DNA of 64,000 nucleotides from assembly GCA_012845835.1 (NCBI GenBank), contig JABAKD010000023.1, positions 17,476,751-17,540,750 on the forward strand, read 5' to 3'. A model generated the notes under the pieces. It searched no databases and had not been told where the DNA came from. It was given only the letters and a program-made list of their open reading frames with translations. This document shows, piece by piece, positions 10,690 through 21,077 of this stretch; positions within the stretch are counted from its first letter, which is position 1; each line of letters opens with the position of its first letter. The translations under genes and the position numbers were made by a program. Source of the DNA: Undaria pinnatifida (taxonomy: Eukaryota > Sar > Phaeophyceae > Laminariales > Alariaceae).

Positions 10690-11760
10690 AGATCCATGAG
10701 GATGTAAGGTTTGGGCGCGCCTTTGTTTTCCCGCGATGCGTGGTGAACCCCATTATGGGATTAAGGTTGTCGCGTTGAGAGCAGTGGCATCCACGCTCAA
10801 AACTCGTGTGATGCATGATCATACTTTTGCGAGTACGCCATCGATGTCCGCAGTTAATGACGATACGGACTCGCAAGCGCCCCCCTTTTCACTGGGCCAT
10901 GTTATGCGAGATGCAAATTTACGAATTTTATATTTGAGGCGGAAACTTGGTGTCCGTGCGCGTAGTAAAATGGATGCAAAATACGCAACTAGACAGGTAC
11001 CAGTAGCGTGGGTGCGGTCGCCGGCGTTTGGATATGTATTCCGTGACCTGGTCGTAATAGGTAGACGACTTCAGCTCGGGTGGCGTAATAGCCCGGGATT
11101 TTGGTGCCTGTTAGCTTCGGCGCTCGATTATTCACATGTACTCACCTCGTATGAAAATGCGGCCATAACAGAGTCGGGCCGAGACGCTACTGCGCATGTC
11201 AAGGTAACACGATCAGAAGCCACCGAACAACTGGCTTCGTTGCCGCGGGGCTGCCAGACCCCCCAAGGTACGGGTGGGGGCATAGATGATTGTTTTTTTG
11301 TCCGGTACTACGTCGACGACGGCATTTTGGTGGAACTGCAATGGTATTAGTCAGGCATTCATTGCTTAACGGCGTCAGCTTCGCTGGCGTCCGATCATTT
11401 TCGCTTGTTTGGTGAGCGGTCGGCGGGAGACGCCCCCCTCTTGTCGGCCCGAAAGTTCTCTCCGTAAGACACTCGGATGGAAGTGTTAGGCTGGGAGATA
11501 GATACGGTAGCCATGAAGATTACACTACCAACCGCGAATTTAGCCAAACTCCGTGATTTATTGCGTGAGTGGCCGGTGGACAGGATATTCGCTTCTGAGA
11601 AAGAAGTGCCATCGTTGTTGGGAAACCTGCTGCACGCGTGTGAGGTAGTTCGGGCCGGAAAGTTTTTTCGTGCGCCGCATGATCAATCAGTTGGGCTTGC
11701 CCCCGGTAAATATCTGGCAGGAATGATTGGGTTACCCGACGCGCACGGTCTAGACTGAAC
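10690..11760 (+). pseudogene. DIRS reverse transcriptase, three in-frame stops
   Basis: The core is well preserved: SVNDDTDSQAPPFSLGHV-like N-terminus (written here as SAVNDDTDSQ), then YLRRKLG, KMDAKYATRQVPV (motif A Asp), LQLGWRNSPGFWCLLAS (motif B) and the catalytic FVRYYVDDGILVE (motif C, both Asp kept, near 11301-11330). After a TAG (11348) the same frame goes on with SLASDHFRLFGE, a TAA (about 11464), then MEVLGWEIDT, REWPVDRIFASEKEVPSLLG and VVRAGKFF. A TGA at 11756 ends it, and the next part is one base out of register. These blocks in this order are typical of DIRS-order reverse transcriptases. Confidence 0.88.
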
Positions 11761-12170
11761 CCCGAATTCCACGCCGATGTCGACCTTTGGCGGTTGATGC
11801 TAGAGGGTGCACTCGGCGCGGCCGCGGGTACCTTACATGCACCGATGTACAGCTTTTGCAGGTAGCCACAATCACGCACGCTGTGGTCGGACGCATCTGG
11901 GGATGCTATGGGGGCGTACTGTTAAGAGTCTGGCGCTTGGTGGAGAATGGATTTCAGCGATAACGCTCGCAAATCGATTACGGGATAAAGTGCGAAATAG
12001 TGACGATTTATCCATTAATGTTCTCGAACTATTGGGGATGGATGCGATGGCGTTGGCTTTCATCATTTTAGGAGAGAATACTCCACAGTATCCGCGAGAG
12101 ACCATCATGATGCGCGGGGATAACATGTCAGCTTTTCACTGGGTCAACCATTGTCGAGGGGGCAAATAAC
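11761..12170 (+). pseudogene. DIRS RNase H domain, frameshifted
   Basis: The first catalytic block LWSDASGDAMGAYC (Asp near 11890) is in one frame. The rest is in another: WISAITLANRL, INVLELLGMDAMA (Glu near 12025) and MMRGDNMSAFHWVNHCRGGK (Asp near 12115). Asp, Glu and Asp are all kept, so the domain would be catalytically complete if it were in one frame. RNase H removes the RNA strand after reverse transcription. It directly follows the thumb of the reverse transcriptase. Confidence 0.8.
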
Positions 12171-12329
12171 CACGGTCGGGGGCGTTAATACGGATACTGG
12201 GGTGCTTAGCGACTGGTAGTGGCTGATGCTTTCAAGCCAGACATGTAAAAGGAGTGGCCAACGCCCTGGTTGACTGGATATTCCGGTGGGATCGTTCATC
12301 GATTCCATCTGCTCTTCGCGCTTTCCGGC

Positions 12330-13440
12330 CGGATGTTAACTGGCAGGAGCAGGACTTGGGGCAAGTGGGCTTAGATCTTTGTTCAGCAATCTTGGCGTCC
12401 AGTTCACCCGCCGCTCAGTTGCGGGCTCGTCTAAGCGCACTTATGCGTCGGGATTTCCGGTCTTGGTCCACTTTTCGTGGGTTAACAGAGCAAGAGTTGA
12501 ATTTGCGACCGTCTGAGTCTGAGCAGGGCAAGGTGTGGGCCTTGATTGATTTCGCGTCTTGGTGTACTGCGTCGAACGGGAAGCAGGAACAATTTTGAGT
12601 AAGCTAGCTGCGATTCAGTATTGTCATCGGGTGGACGTTGGTGTTGAGCTTCCGATTCGGTCGCCATTGATCATGAACACTTTGCAAGGCATTTCACGAT
12701 CGCAAACAGTAGCGGGTACACGCCCGCGGGTGCGCTTCCCTATATCATGGGATATGATGATCGCTGAACAGGACCTTATACCTGCTTGGGGATCTGGGGG
12801 TAAAGTACTCTGGTTGTGTCGGGGCATGTGCTACTTTTTCTTCGCCAAGTTAGACGAAGTATGTGCTAATGGCTCGGGTGTAGTGCACCTAGCGCATTGT
12901 CTCACACGAGATGATGAAGAGTTTTTTTCGGGTGAAAGTTGCGGCGTTTGCAATGGAGTGATGCCGATCATGTGGAGGTGCGATTTCGCGGTCATACAGG
13001 GCACCAGGCTCAAGAGGGCAACGTAGTGGTACGAACACGGAGCGAGGTTAGCGACCCGCGTTCCGGGTTGATCAGGGGCGACGGAGCCGTCGCTCATGGT
13101 GGCACTCATGTCGTATCATGTAGCACTATCCGAACACGCGCCGCTCTCCTCGTACCGTTTCGGACAACAAGTAAGAGCGTGGGGATATGGTCCGGCGTTG
13201 AAAGCATAGAGAGAGGCAGTTTCTAAATCGGGTGGTAAACCCAAAAGTACGCCCCTCACTCGCTTCGGATAGGGAGCGCATCGATACTTGCGGCCAGACG
13301 CGATGTTTCGGAACGTGTCATACAGCGAGAAGGAAGGTAGAGGTCTGATGCGTGTAAAGCCTACACCCGCAATAATGCGATGGACGCGGGAAAGGTGTCT
13401 AGTAAGTTAGCAGCCGGCAAGGGTTGAATAAACAGCCAGG
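12330..13440 (+). pseudogene. DIRS tyrosine recombinase, broken
   Basis: The N-terminal SAM-like part reads DFRSWSTFRGLTEQELNLRP and VWALIDFASWC. The core-binding part has LAAIQYCHRVDVGVELPIRSP and GISRSQTVAGTRPRVRFPI. The catalytic part keeps the H-x-x-R box (HSLRIGSAS, near 13258) and the Y-T-R-N box (near 13356), but a TAG replaces the Trp codon that copy 2 keeps in EGRWKSDAY. Tyrosine recombinases join the circular element DNA to the target. Frame changes near 12597 and 13030, plus the stop, make it inactive. Confidence 0.82.
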
Positions 13441-13449
13441 TCAGGAGGC

Positions 13450-13720
13450 TTTTTGGAGTAAACTGTAGAAGTCCCGGCATAACCTCGGATGTGGCGAAGT
13501 GGAATGGTGAGATACCATTTCGGTGTCTCGATAGTCCGGGAATGCGTACAGTAGAACTCAAGACACTGAAGGGAGGGAGTTCGTTTAGTTGGCAAAGACG
13601 TGTGGGCATGCCACAGAGGTGGATATTGCGGTAGATATGTTAGCCAAGAGCTCTCGTTCCCAAGCAACAGAAAAAGATAATAAACAACGCAATTCCAAAA
13701 ATATGAAACAAAGTGCTAAT
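13450..13720 (+). repeat. B1 terminal repeat of DIRS copy 1
   Basis: This aligns with B1 and B2 of copy 2 (48394-48612 and 49034-49256). Shared landmarks are GTGTCTC-AGT-GTCCG, CAGTAGAAC, GGAGGGAG, TGCGGTAGA-ATGTT and AACGCAATTC. The A2 and B2 repeats that should follow are absent, so the element is cut off at about 13720. Confidence 0.7.
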
Positions 13721-14027
13721 ATCGCGGTGATTTTCGCGGCCGTTCAGTGCGGACCAACAGAACAATGGCCTACAATGGGGAGAATACATCGTTTTACAGG
13801 TTTGGACGTAGTGTGGAAGTTCAATTCGTTTCGTATGAGGAGCTACGAGCTCCGGCTTAAAAAAAACTACCAAACTATATTCAAGGTCATTGGGGGTCCA
13901 AAAACCCGTGTGGGTTTCGGTCTCTTGAAAGTTACATTTGGGCAACATTTCATCAATGTCATGCCACATTTTTCTGGTCGGTAGGGACCCCGTTCCTAAG
14001 GCTAACAGTAACTTGAAAGGTAGCCCC
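13721..14027. other. No recognised feature
   Basis: This flanking sequence replaces the missing A2-B2 end of the DIRS element. I see no gene or repeat in it. Confidence 0.35.
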
Positions 14028-14708
14028 GAACGATTGTTTATCGTTAGCCGCGAATCTCGGTGAATTCACTCTTTTTTTCAAGTTAGTTCCATGTTTTCTT
14101 CCCTTGGGGTTCGAGCCTCGGTGTGTACATTATCCGATCCTCTTTTACTTTTTATTTATTTTTCCCCTAATTTTTTTGGTTCGTTGTGTACCGGCTCAAG
14201 GCAAATTGAAAGTATCATCGTATGCATACTATATAATATTACGCTGACAACGCAGGTGTGAGTTCGATATATTTATGGTCGATAATAATCTTTTTTTTTT
14301 TTTTTTTTTTTTTTCATCCTCCGGCGGATGGGGAAAAATAAAGCTTTAGCTCACCACACTTCCGCGTATTTTCATACGCGTCGTGTGTCGATTTAACTCA
14401 GTTGCTTTCGCAGCCCAACGCTAGCTGGCGCACCCTTCGAGTCCCATTGTAGGTATAGCGTAATCTTTGCGGATCTTTGCAAGCTGCGTAATACACCGGT
14501 CGCCCGTTTTTAGTAAGATGTTCGAGAGAGTCAAGCCCCAATCAATGGTATGGACATTAATCTTGCAATGAACCATGATGAAGACATTAGCGTGTTAGGT
14601 GACACGGAAATTAATGTTGATGTCTTCATCGTTTTCCTCACACTAATTTCATGAATAACGAAGTATCCTTTCTTATTATCATTAATCTAGGTATTACGAT
14701 CTTGACGT
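14028..14708 (+). repeat. Modular dispersed repeat, split by a SINE
   Basis: The left part (14028-14290) aligns with 19700-19900 (CGAGCCTCGGTGTGTAC, TTATTTTTCCCCT, GGCAAATTGAAAGTAT). The phrase GTGAGTTCGATATATTTATGG and the right part (14461-14520, CTTTGCAAGCTGCGTAATAC) align with 21898-21975, with 38728-38800, and in inverted orientation with 36340-36620. The SINE at 14291-14460 interrupts this module between GATAATAATC and TAATCTTTGC. A 11-bp perfect inverted repeat (GATGAAGACAT at 14577-14587, ATGTCTTCATC at 14620-14630) lies in the right part. Confidence 0.65.
14291..14460 (-). mobile_element. SINE-like element with 24-bp poly(A) tail, copy 1
   Basis: About 146 bp of body (14315-14460) is nearly identical to 51661-51812. 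On the minus strand it ends in a 24-base A run (T run at 14291-14314), as expected for a retroposed short element. The insertion splits a dispersed module, and TAATCTT appears on both sides as a likely target duplication. I see no clear tRNA A box, so the source RNA is unknown. Confidence 0.72.
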
Positions 14709-15082
14709 ATGTACACTATACATGTGCATATTGTTATACTGGAAATGCTGCTTGCTGTTGTCCAACTGCAACAGCTGCCGCTCCTGCTGTTGTTGAAATC
14801 GAACGTACATGAAAGTTGTGCGGGGGCTGCTGCTGTTGTTGTTCGTCATCGTGTGCCGGATGACGCAATGTGTTGCTGTGGTTTTTTTGCACATTATTCC
14901 AGTGGTTATTTTTGTTTATTCAAACACGATTTATGTGAACGTACCCCATAGTAGTGCTGTCTCATGTACAGCCTCGATTTGCCTGTAATCCTATACTCAA
15001 AATTTATGCTATGCATCCTCGAAAAATACAAGCACGCGCGGAGCCAAGGCGGGCGGCAGCCCGCCGCGGCGAAGCCCCCCTG
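14709..15082 (+). repeat. Hairpin-ended dispersed module, full copy
   Basis: This copy of about 374 bp starts at TACACTATACATGTGCATAT and ends with the GC hairpin GGGCGGCAGCCCGCC (15046-15063) followed by GCGGCGAAGCCCCCCTG. It aligns over its full length with 38318-38692 and 38846-39219. Other landmarks are CCGCTCCTGCTGTTGTTGAA, CATCGTGTGCCGGATGACGC and CAGCCTCGATTTGCC. No protein frame is conserved among copies. The uniform hairpin end suggests a defined element boundary. Confidence 0.72.
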
Positions 15083-15269
15083 ATAACTACATGTACAAAT
15101 AGCCACCTAGAGCAAAAATACCAACACTAGCCATTACAGTGGAGAAAAACAAAATATATAAAATGCTGCATGTACAAAAAAAAGAGAAAAAAAACAGGAC
15201 CCCTCCAATCAAGACAAAAAAAATCACCCACACAGTATATACTACAAGTACAAACAACGATACTGGCAT

Positions 15270-15660
15270 ATATGAGTATCGACCCTAAATTTGTCGAACT
15301 CACAGCTAACGTCGTTAGAATATTTTTATAAAATATGTTGGCGCTGGCACGAGACTGGCCGAAGGCTCCGACTTAGACCAGGATTATTTGTCTTCGAGAT
15401 AACTCGACCTGAGATCCACCTCTCGCCGAGCTGTTTCCTGCACGTGCATCACGTTTCTCGATCCTCCCGACGCTGCGGGGTCGGCGTCGTTCGTGCTCGA
15501 TTCGTGTCGTTGTGGCCTATGAGATTTTTACGTTCCGTGATGTTAAGTGCTGAGCCGAACGTATATAACACTAAATTGCCCTTTTGAACAAAAAGGCAGT
15601 TAAACTAGTAGTGGTAGTAGTGTGGCAGTTAGACCGTCGTTAATAGCATTCACCAGTCGC
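15270..15660 (+). repeat. Dispersed repeat related to 19910-20240
   Basis: GGCCGAAGGCTCCGA, GAGATCCACCTCTCGCCG, TTTCCTGCACGT and GGGTCGGCGTCG are shared with 19930-20090. The end, CAGTTAGACCG-TCGTTAATAGCATTCACC (15628-15652), matches the two sides of the inverted-repeat element at 20241-21625 and serves as a related empty site. The start at 15270-15300 is the inverted form of the GTGAGTTCGA-TTTAGGGTCGAT module. Confidence 0.7.
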
Positions 15661-16255
15661 AAGCCTTGCCATCTTCGATTTCGTTTTTTTTTGTTTTATT
15701 TTCTAGTCTCGAGGTTTCTTCTTTTCTTTCATATGCTTGCAATTTCTTGTTACTCTTTTTCGATTATGTTTGAGTTCTTCCATTTTTTTTTGCTCTGTAT
15801 GAACTGGGTACCCGGCCCAAAGTGAACATATGTTGGACCCGGAATGTTCAAATTTACCAGTCGCGGGTTCGAACCTTACCATATATTCGATTTTGGCCTT
15901 TTTTTCTTCTAAGTGGTTATATTTTTCTCCTATTTGTGTGTCAGTCACGACGCTTTTTTTGTTTATTTCTTTCCTTGCTATTTAATGATACTCTTTTTTG
16001 GTTCATGTTTGTATTGCTTTTTGCATCATGTACGTTATCTAGGGATTTTTTATTTGTTTGTGAAGAGTGTCCGTCTAATTTTGCTTCCGAACAAAGTTGT
16101 ATCCCCGCCTTCGTTGCCGGCCGTAGGGAACCTTTCGCAGATGTCGTAGTACGCACATTCGTCTACGAAAAGCACGTCAACGCTCACGCGCTATTTGTTT
16201 ATTTCTTCTTGTAGGTTGTCCGTCGTTGTTGTACGTTGTTGTTGGCGCGTATCCC
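15661..16255. repeat. T-rich repeat DNA
   Basis: This is strongly T-rich, with another copy of the GGGTACCCGGCCCAAAGTGA-like phrase at about 15808 and a tRNA B-box-like GGGTTCGAACC at about 15868 that may be the remains of a SINE. No coding region is credible; the reading frames are low-complexity Phe/Leu/Cys. Confidence 0.45.
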
Positions 16256-17140
16256 ATTAGAAATGTCTAAACCTCGGAGATATCGCGATATTAGTCGTTT
16301 AGAGCCGAAATATGTGCGTCTGGAGTTTTAGACGACCCCGGGCTGTTGGGATATTTGCGCCATATGTGGTCCGCACATACCAAAATATCGCGTAGGTGGG
16401 AATTCCCACCTTCGCGATATTTTGTGACTTTTTTTTCAAGAAAGATGCGGTTTACTTGTTGTTCGTGCCTGGGAGAGACCCACCTGCAGCCACATGGCCA
16501 GAACGCACACAGCACATGACTGCCCAACAGCACACACACAACCAACCGCTGCACGTGTGAAGCCCCCAGCGCGGCACCATGAAAACCGAACGACCGTGAC
16601 GGCTGGATTAGCCCTTTGACAGACCGGCGCCCCTGCTCTCGAGCCCGGGCAACATGTGTGTCTGTTGCTTGGTTTCAGTTGATGAGGGCACACCACAGCA
16701 GTAGCTAGCTGGAGCACAGCAGTCAGTCATTCCTCTGTTGTGTCAACCCCCTTGCCTGCGTTCGTTCCTCGGCATCGATCGCTTTTAGATTGTGTCTATC
16801 CCCAAGCTACCCCAACAGTAACCACGTAATGAAAACTTAAAGCACGACCAATCGCGGCTTCCGCGCGTTTATGCTGTGGCGGGCAGTTGTTGCAGGCAAC
16901 GTTATCTGGCCCATGCCGTGCATGCCTCGTCTCACACCCCTAGCAGCTGGTGCCCTACGCTGCTCTGGGTCTCGGACGGGACGGGGCAAATAACCTTGCT
17001 TCGTCTCATCTCGAGTCTTAGGCCCTTGATGACTCCATATTCAGTTTTAGACAGCACAAAGTGCCAACACAAATATCGCGATATAAAAATAAAGCGCCAA
17101 ACACCTAAATATCAGCGTACGCGAAGTTTTAGATATCATG
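16256..17140. mobile_element. Possible element with degenerate terminal inverted repeats
   Basis: The left end (from about 16263, GTCTAAACCTCGGAGATATC with TCGCGATATTAGTCGTTTAG) resembles the reverse complement of the right end (about 17070-17135, ATATCGCGATAT...GCGAAGTTTTAGATATC). Between them lie a 44-bp palindrome and no credible gene. This would fit a non-autonomous DNA element of about 0.87 kb. The match is imperfect and I see no clear target duplication, so the call is tentative. Confidence 0.4.
16381..16424. repeat. 44-bp near-perfect palindrome centred on GAATTC
   Basis: The left arm starts CAAAATATCGCG, runs through AGGTGGGAA, and its complement TTCCCACCT...CGCGATATTTTG follows at once. 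The arms are 22 bp with a single mismatch and no spacer. Such a sequence can form a cruciform in DNA or a hairpin in RNA. Confidence 0.9.
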
Positions 17141-17340
17141 AATAACGAACGACCGCGACGGCAGAGCACGGCAAAGCACAGCGCTTCGCTCTGCTGAGCT
17201 AGCGCTGCGCTACGGTGCGCTGCTGAGCTGAGCTGCAGGGCATCGCAGGGCACTGCATGGCGCTTCGTTGCTGTGAGCTATAGCGCGATGGGGTGCTGGG
17301 CGGTGTGAAGCTGATGAGCCAAGCCCAGATCTCAGCTGAT
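17141..17340. repeat. GC-rich GCTGAGCT repeat
   Basis: The stretch is built from degenerate GCGCT and GAGCT units. Its second half (GCGCTGCTGAGCTGAGCTG, then CTGATGAGCCAAG) is repeated at 22673-22745. A looser relative made of GTGCGGTGCCGTGC units lies at 42118-42200. It is non-coding. Confidence 0.5.
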
Positions 17341-19132
17341 GAAACTTCTTCGAGTACAAAACAAATGGTGGTAATAAATAAAAAGCTAAAGCTGGACCGT
17401 TCCGCAACCAATGCACAGGGGGCATTTACTCTACAACCACCCCAACTTTACTCTACAACCACCCCCACACCTCCGTTTAACCTTAGGCGCTCCCCAAGTC
17501 TACTGGGTTTCAGATTTCTTCGGCGCTTCGTCTACAACCACCGCAACATGATTTCATTAGCGGCAAGTGGGCAATCTTTCAGTAGGGGTGCACTGGGCCA
17601 AGAAAAAGAAAAGGGAAATAAATTTCGGGGGTCTACTGGCGAGTCTGCCACCAGAACGAAATGTCACGTGTTTTTTCGACGGCCTACAGCAGTACTACGC
17701 ACGACTTCCGATACACCCACCGAAGCACGGACTACCTGCCAATTACGCGATCTACAGCTGGCCGTGGTTGTCACGTGTCTTTGTGTTGGGGGTCCCTGTG
17801 CCCTGCCTCTTGTTCGCTCTTGTTTATGTAAAACATGCGGCGTGCTCGATGGTCTCACGGCAGCAGCACACCAGAACGTCCGCTCGTACGACGTATCATT
17901 CTTACAGGAAATGTAATAATATTTTCTTCATCAGTATCAACATAAAAATGTTGTTATATATTGGACAGAGTGATGCAAGTACGACTAAACTTGCCAACGG
18001 CACTCGTACTGCACTTTGAGCTATATGCTGCGGTTCTGGTTGGTACTAGTTGCTGCAGTATGTGCTAGAAGTTTCGTCCTTCAGCTACTGCTGCTACACC
18101 TGCTGTTGTGTGTTTGCCAATGGCGTCAGTTGGCGTTCACGCTCGTCGTACGTAATGATGTTCTCACCCCGTACGTACGGGTTTCCTCGTACCTCAACCG
18201 TACCACGACGAGCCAAAAACAGAAGGAAGGTGGCATGAAATGGCATGGACAATGGCCACATAGCAGCGAGCACAGCGGAACAGTTCGCTGAGGATCAACC
18301 GCACTCGTTCAAGCCTACAGCAGAGGCTGCCTGAGTGTCAGCGGCCGTGCTAAAGCCAGCGCCAAAGGCCGAAGAGACGGCTCTACCTGCTTGGTTTCGT
18401 CTCAAGATTCTCGTTACGTGTAAAAATATCATGATTTGGGAGTTATTTTGTCACGAAACGTCTTGCCGTCGGTAATTTGTGTCACAAAGTTGTTGGACAT
18501 CGTCGGTAATTTGTGTCACGTTATTGGTGAGCCCACACTAAAAATTGCCTTTGTAGGAAGTTCAACTTACTAGACAAAAAGGAAGAAAAAATCGCGAAAA
18601 GGTTCAAAATCGTGTTGGCAGCGCAGAAAAACCAAATTTGCAGGAAGCAGCTGAAAGGTCAAGAAACAACTGGCAAAACGAGCAGAAACAGATCAATGAA
18701 GGCCGAGCGAGAAACCAAACGAATTAGTGAAAAAAGTACAGCAAAGAAACAAACGTTCGAGAGTATGCCACCGCAAAATTCCAAACATTATCAAGTACCT
18801 TTTGGAAATGATGCCAATTTTGTAAATCATCCAGGCGCTGCAGACATTAAGATTCAACCAAAATCTCCGAAATTCCTCCTCGACATGCGGTATTTTTGCA
18901 ACTTCTCGCTTGTCTCGCTCGTTATCCGTCCGCGTTCACGTCGATGTGCGGAACGGACACGGCAGGGCGAGGGGCGTTGGAGCCGCCCCCCGAAGGCGGC
19001 GCTCGAACGAAGCTATTCGACCGAGAATTCCAGTTCCGCGAATCGCATACTTGGGTCGAGACAAAAAAAAAACTCCTGACCAAATCCCTGAAATCAAATA
19101 ATTATTTTATATATGTATGCTGTATGATACGT
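17341..19132. other. No recognised gene; one lysine-rich frame
   Basis: I find no family match. A plus-strand frame at 18612-19079 is Lys/Glu-rich at its start and then Ser/Arg-rich. It spans a GC inverted repeat (GCCGCCCCCCGAAGGCGGC near 18983), which argues for a chance or repeat-derived frame. The frame at 17293-17916 also lacks any recognisable domain. Confidence 0.35.
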
Positions 19133-19715
19133 ACCGGGTACCGGCCCAAAGTGAGAGCGTACTGTTATTATTTACGCATATTACACTGAATACTGCTTGC
19201 TCTTTGTCGTTCTGCTGGTGCTGTTGCTGCCGTTGCTGCAACATGCTGTTCGTGGTTGAATTTACACGCACATAAGAGTTGTACGGCGTTGCTGTTGATG
19301 TTACTCTATGTATGCATACTGTAATTCTACGGTTTCACTTTGTCGTTGGACTGCCGCTGCTGCTGCTTGCTGTTGTTGCAAACACATGTATAATAAATAC
19401 ATGTATAAATATGCAGACCCTGTCATCGCAGCGATCGAGAGGCCCGATTTAGACCAGGTTTTGAGCCGTCTTCGAGATAACACGAGCTGAGGTCCACTTC
19501 TCGGCACGCTGTTTCGTGCCTCACCTCGCTCGCCTCTCCCGACTCTGCCGGGGGTGGCCTCGGCCGTTCGCGCTTTGTGTCGTGACAGGTCCTGCAAAAT
19601 CGTGTTGCTGACAAATTTCTCTTGCGCAATGCAAAGTGCATAGTCGTACGTATAATAACCCAAAATGTTGTCCCAGTAGTAATCGTACAGCAGTATCTTG
19701 GAATAGCCCCGACCA
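19133..19715 (+). repeat. Dispersed repeat of about 580 bp, copy 2
   Basis: This is the partner of 616-1190, starting at the identical ACCGGGTACCGGCCCAAAG and ending near TTGTCCCAGTAGTAATCG. It is followed directly by the module related to 14028-14290. Confidence 0.75.
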
Positions 19716-20240
19716 ATTGTTAATCGTTAGCCGCGAGTCGCGGTGATTTAACTATTTTTTCAAACAAGTTCTTTGTTTTCTTCCCTATGTGTTGGAGCCT
19801 CGGTGTGTACGTAATACGATTCGCTATTTTTTATTTTTCCCCTCTTATTTTTGTTCTGAACGTACTTGCTCATGGCAAATTGAAAGTATTATCGTACACA
19901 TAAATACATGTCTAAATATGTTAGCGCTTGCACGAGAGCGGCCGAAGGCTCCGATTTAAACCACGTTTTGCGTTGTCTTCAAGATAACTCGAGCTGAGGT
20001 CCACCTCTCGCCGCGCTATTTCCTGCACGTTCACCTTGCTCGACTCTCTCGACCCTGCCTGGGTCGGCGTCGGTCGTGCTTGCTTCTTGTCGTGGTGGCC
20101 TACGCATTATATCGCTTCCTTGCTATTTGTCGGTTCCGAAATGTCAAGTGCGGAGCCGTACATAGAAAAACACTAAATACTCTTTTCAACAAAGATCAAC
20201 AGCAGTACAGTACTGTAGTTCGGCAGTTAGACCGCAACTG
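19716..20240 (+). repeat. Composite dispersed repeat flanking the inverted-repeat element
   Basis: 19700-19900 aligns with 14028-14220, and 19910-20235 aligns with 15315-15640. The inverted-repeat element is inserted at its right edge, after GTTAGACCGCAACTG. Confidence 0.65.
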
Positions 20241-20457
20241 TTAGGTCTGGGACTGGCAAAATTTTGGACGTAGAATTTGGAAAAAAAATGTCCCATGGTC
20301 GTTCTCTGGGAAAAATACTCTTTAGGAAATCAACCAATCAGCGATGGGGGGAAAAGGCCCCACATCACCTACAAAAAACTATTCGTGAAAACAAAGCCTG
20401 TGCGGCTTGCTGCTGTCCTGCGGCAAAAAAGTTGGAGCGTGTGCAGACAAAAAAATA

Positions 20458-20492
<35 letters not shown>
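20458..20492. repeat. (CTG)n microsatellite
   Basis: About eleven uninterrupted GCT/CTG units are present. It lies inside the inverted-repeat element, close to the end of the coiled-coil frame. Confidence 0.95.
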
Positions 20493-20493
<1 letters not shown>

Positions 20494-20600
20494 CGAGGTG
20501 CTGCTCTACCCTCCGCGTGTAGCAGCATACTCAAGGGACAGCTACCGTGGGCGGAACACATCTTTTGGTGGGCCCTCCGGCAAGATGGCCGACAGCAGGC

Positions 20601-21077
20601 CTATGCATCCCGTGTCGGACACGCTTGTAGGCGGAGGTGCCGACGCCCCGCCTGCAGTGCCGTAGTTTTTCCTTTTTCGCGAACCTCCTCTAGCGTCTTT
20701 CCCAACTCTATCTCGCGTGCTTCCGACGCAGCACGCTTCACCTCTAGCTCGCGGGAAAGTTGCTGCTGTGCGTGTAGCTCGACTCGGGTTTGGGCCAAGG
20801 CTGCGTCTGACTCGTCCCGGAGGTCCTGCTCCAGGTTGAGCTTGCCGTTCTCCTCGGACAACTGCTGAGAGACATCTTGCAGTAAAGACTTTGCCTCAGC
20901 GGCCTCGACCCGGTTCTCGTCGCGCTGCTTCACGGCCCGGTCACGGATGCCCTCGGCCGCCTCGACACCGCCGCGCTGGATGGCAAGCGCCCGGCGTGCA
21001 GCCACGCCTGCGTCTGCCGTCGTGGTCCCGGTACGCGCCCGATAAGCCTCCTTGACCTTTTGCAAAGTTTTTTTTTA
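20601..21077 (-). CDS. Coiled-coil protein fragment inside the inverted-repeat element
   Basis: A minus-strand frame of about 155 residues is almost wholly helical and charged (AVKQRDENRVEAAEAKSLLQ, LSEENGKLNLEQDLRDES, LHAQQQLSRELEVKRAASE). The heptad pattern indicates a long coiled coil. The frame has amino-acid composition and codon variety typical of real coding DNA. No catalytic motif is present. It is probably a gene fragment captured by the transposon or the remnant of an element protein. The upstream end runs into an A-rich stretch (21066-21077) without a convincing start. Confidence 0.45.

Larger units (their letters stand above)
6251..13720 (+). mobile_element. DIRS/PAT-like tyrosine-recombinase retrotransposon, copy 1
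   Basis: The order is an A-type terminal repeat (about 6251-6490), a leader with tandem repeats, gag with a CCCH finger, reverse transcriptase with YYVDDG, RNase H, tyrosine recombinase with HSLRIG, then a B-type repeat. DIRS-order elements integrate as circles using a tyrosine recombinase instead of a DDE integrase and make no target duplication. I see no methyltransferase domain. The expected A2-B2 end is missing after about 13720, so the 3' terminus is truncated. Stops and frameshifts occur in every gene. Confidence 0.85.

Noticed and set aside
14709-15082. Helitron identity for the hairpin-ended module
   Set aside because: The required CTRR end after the hairpin and the TC start are not consistently present.
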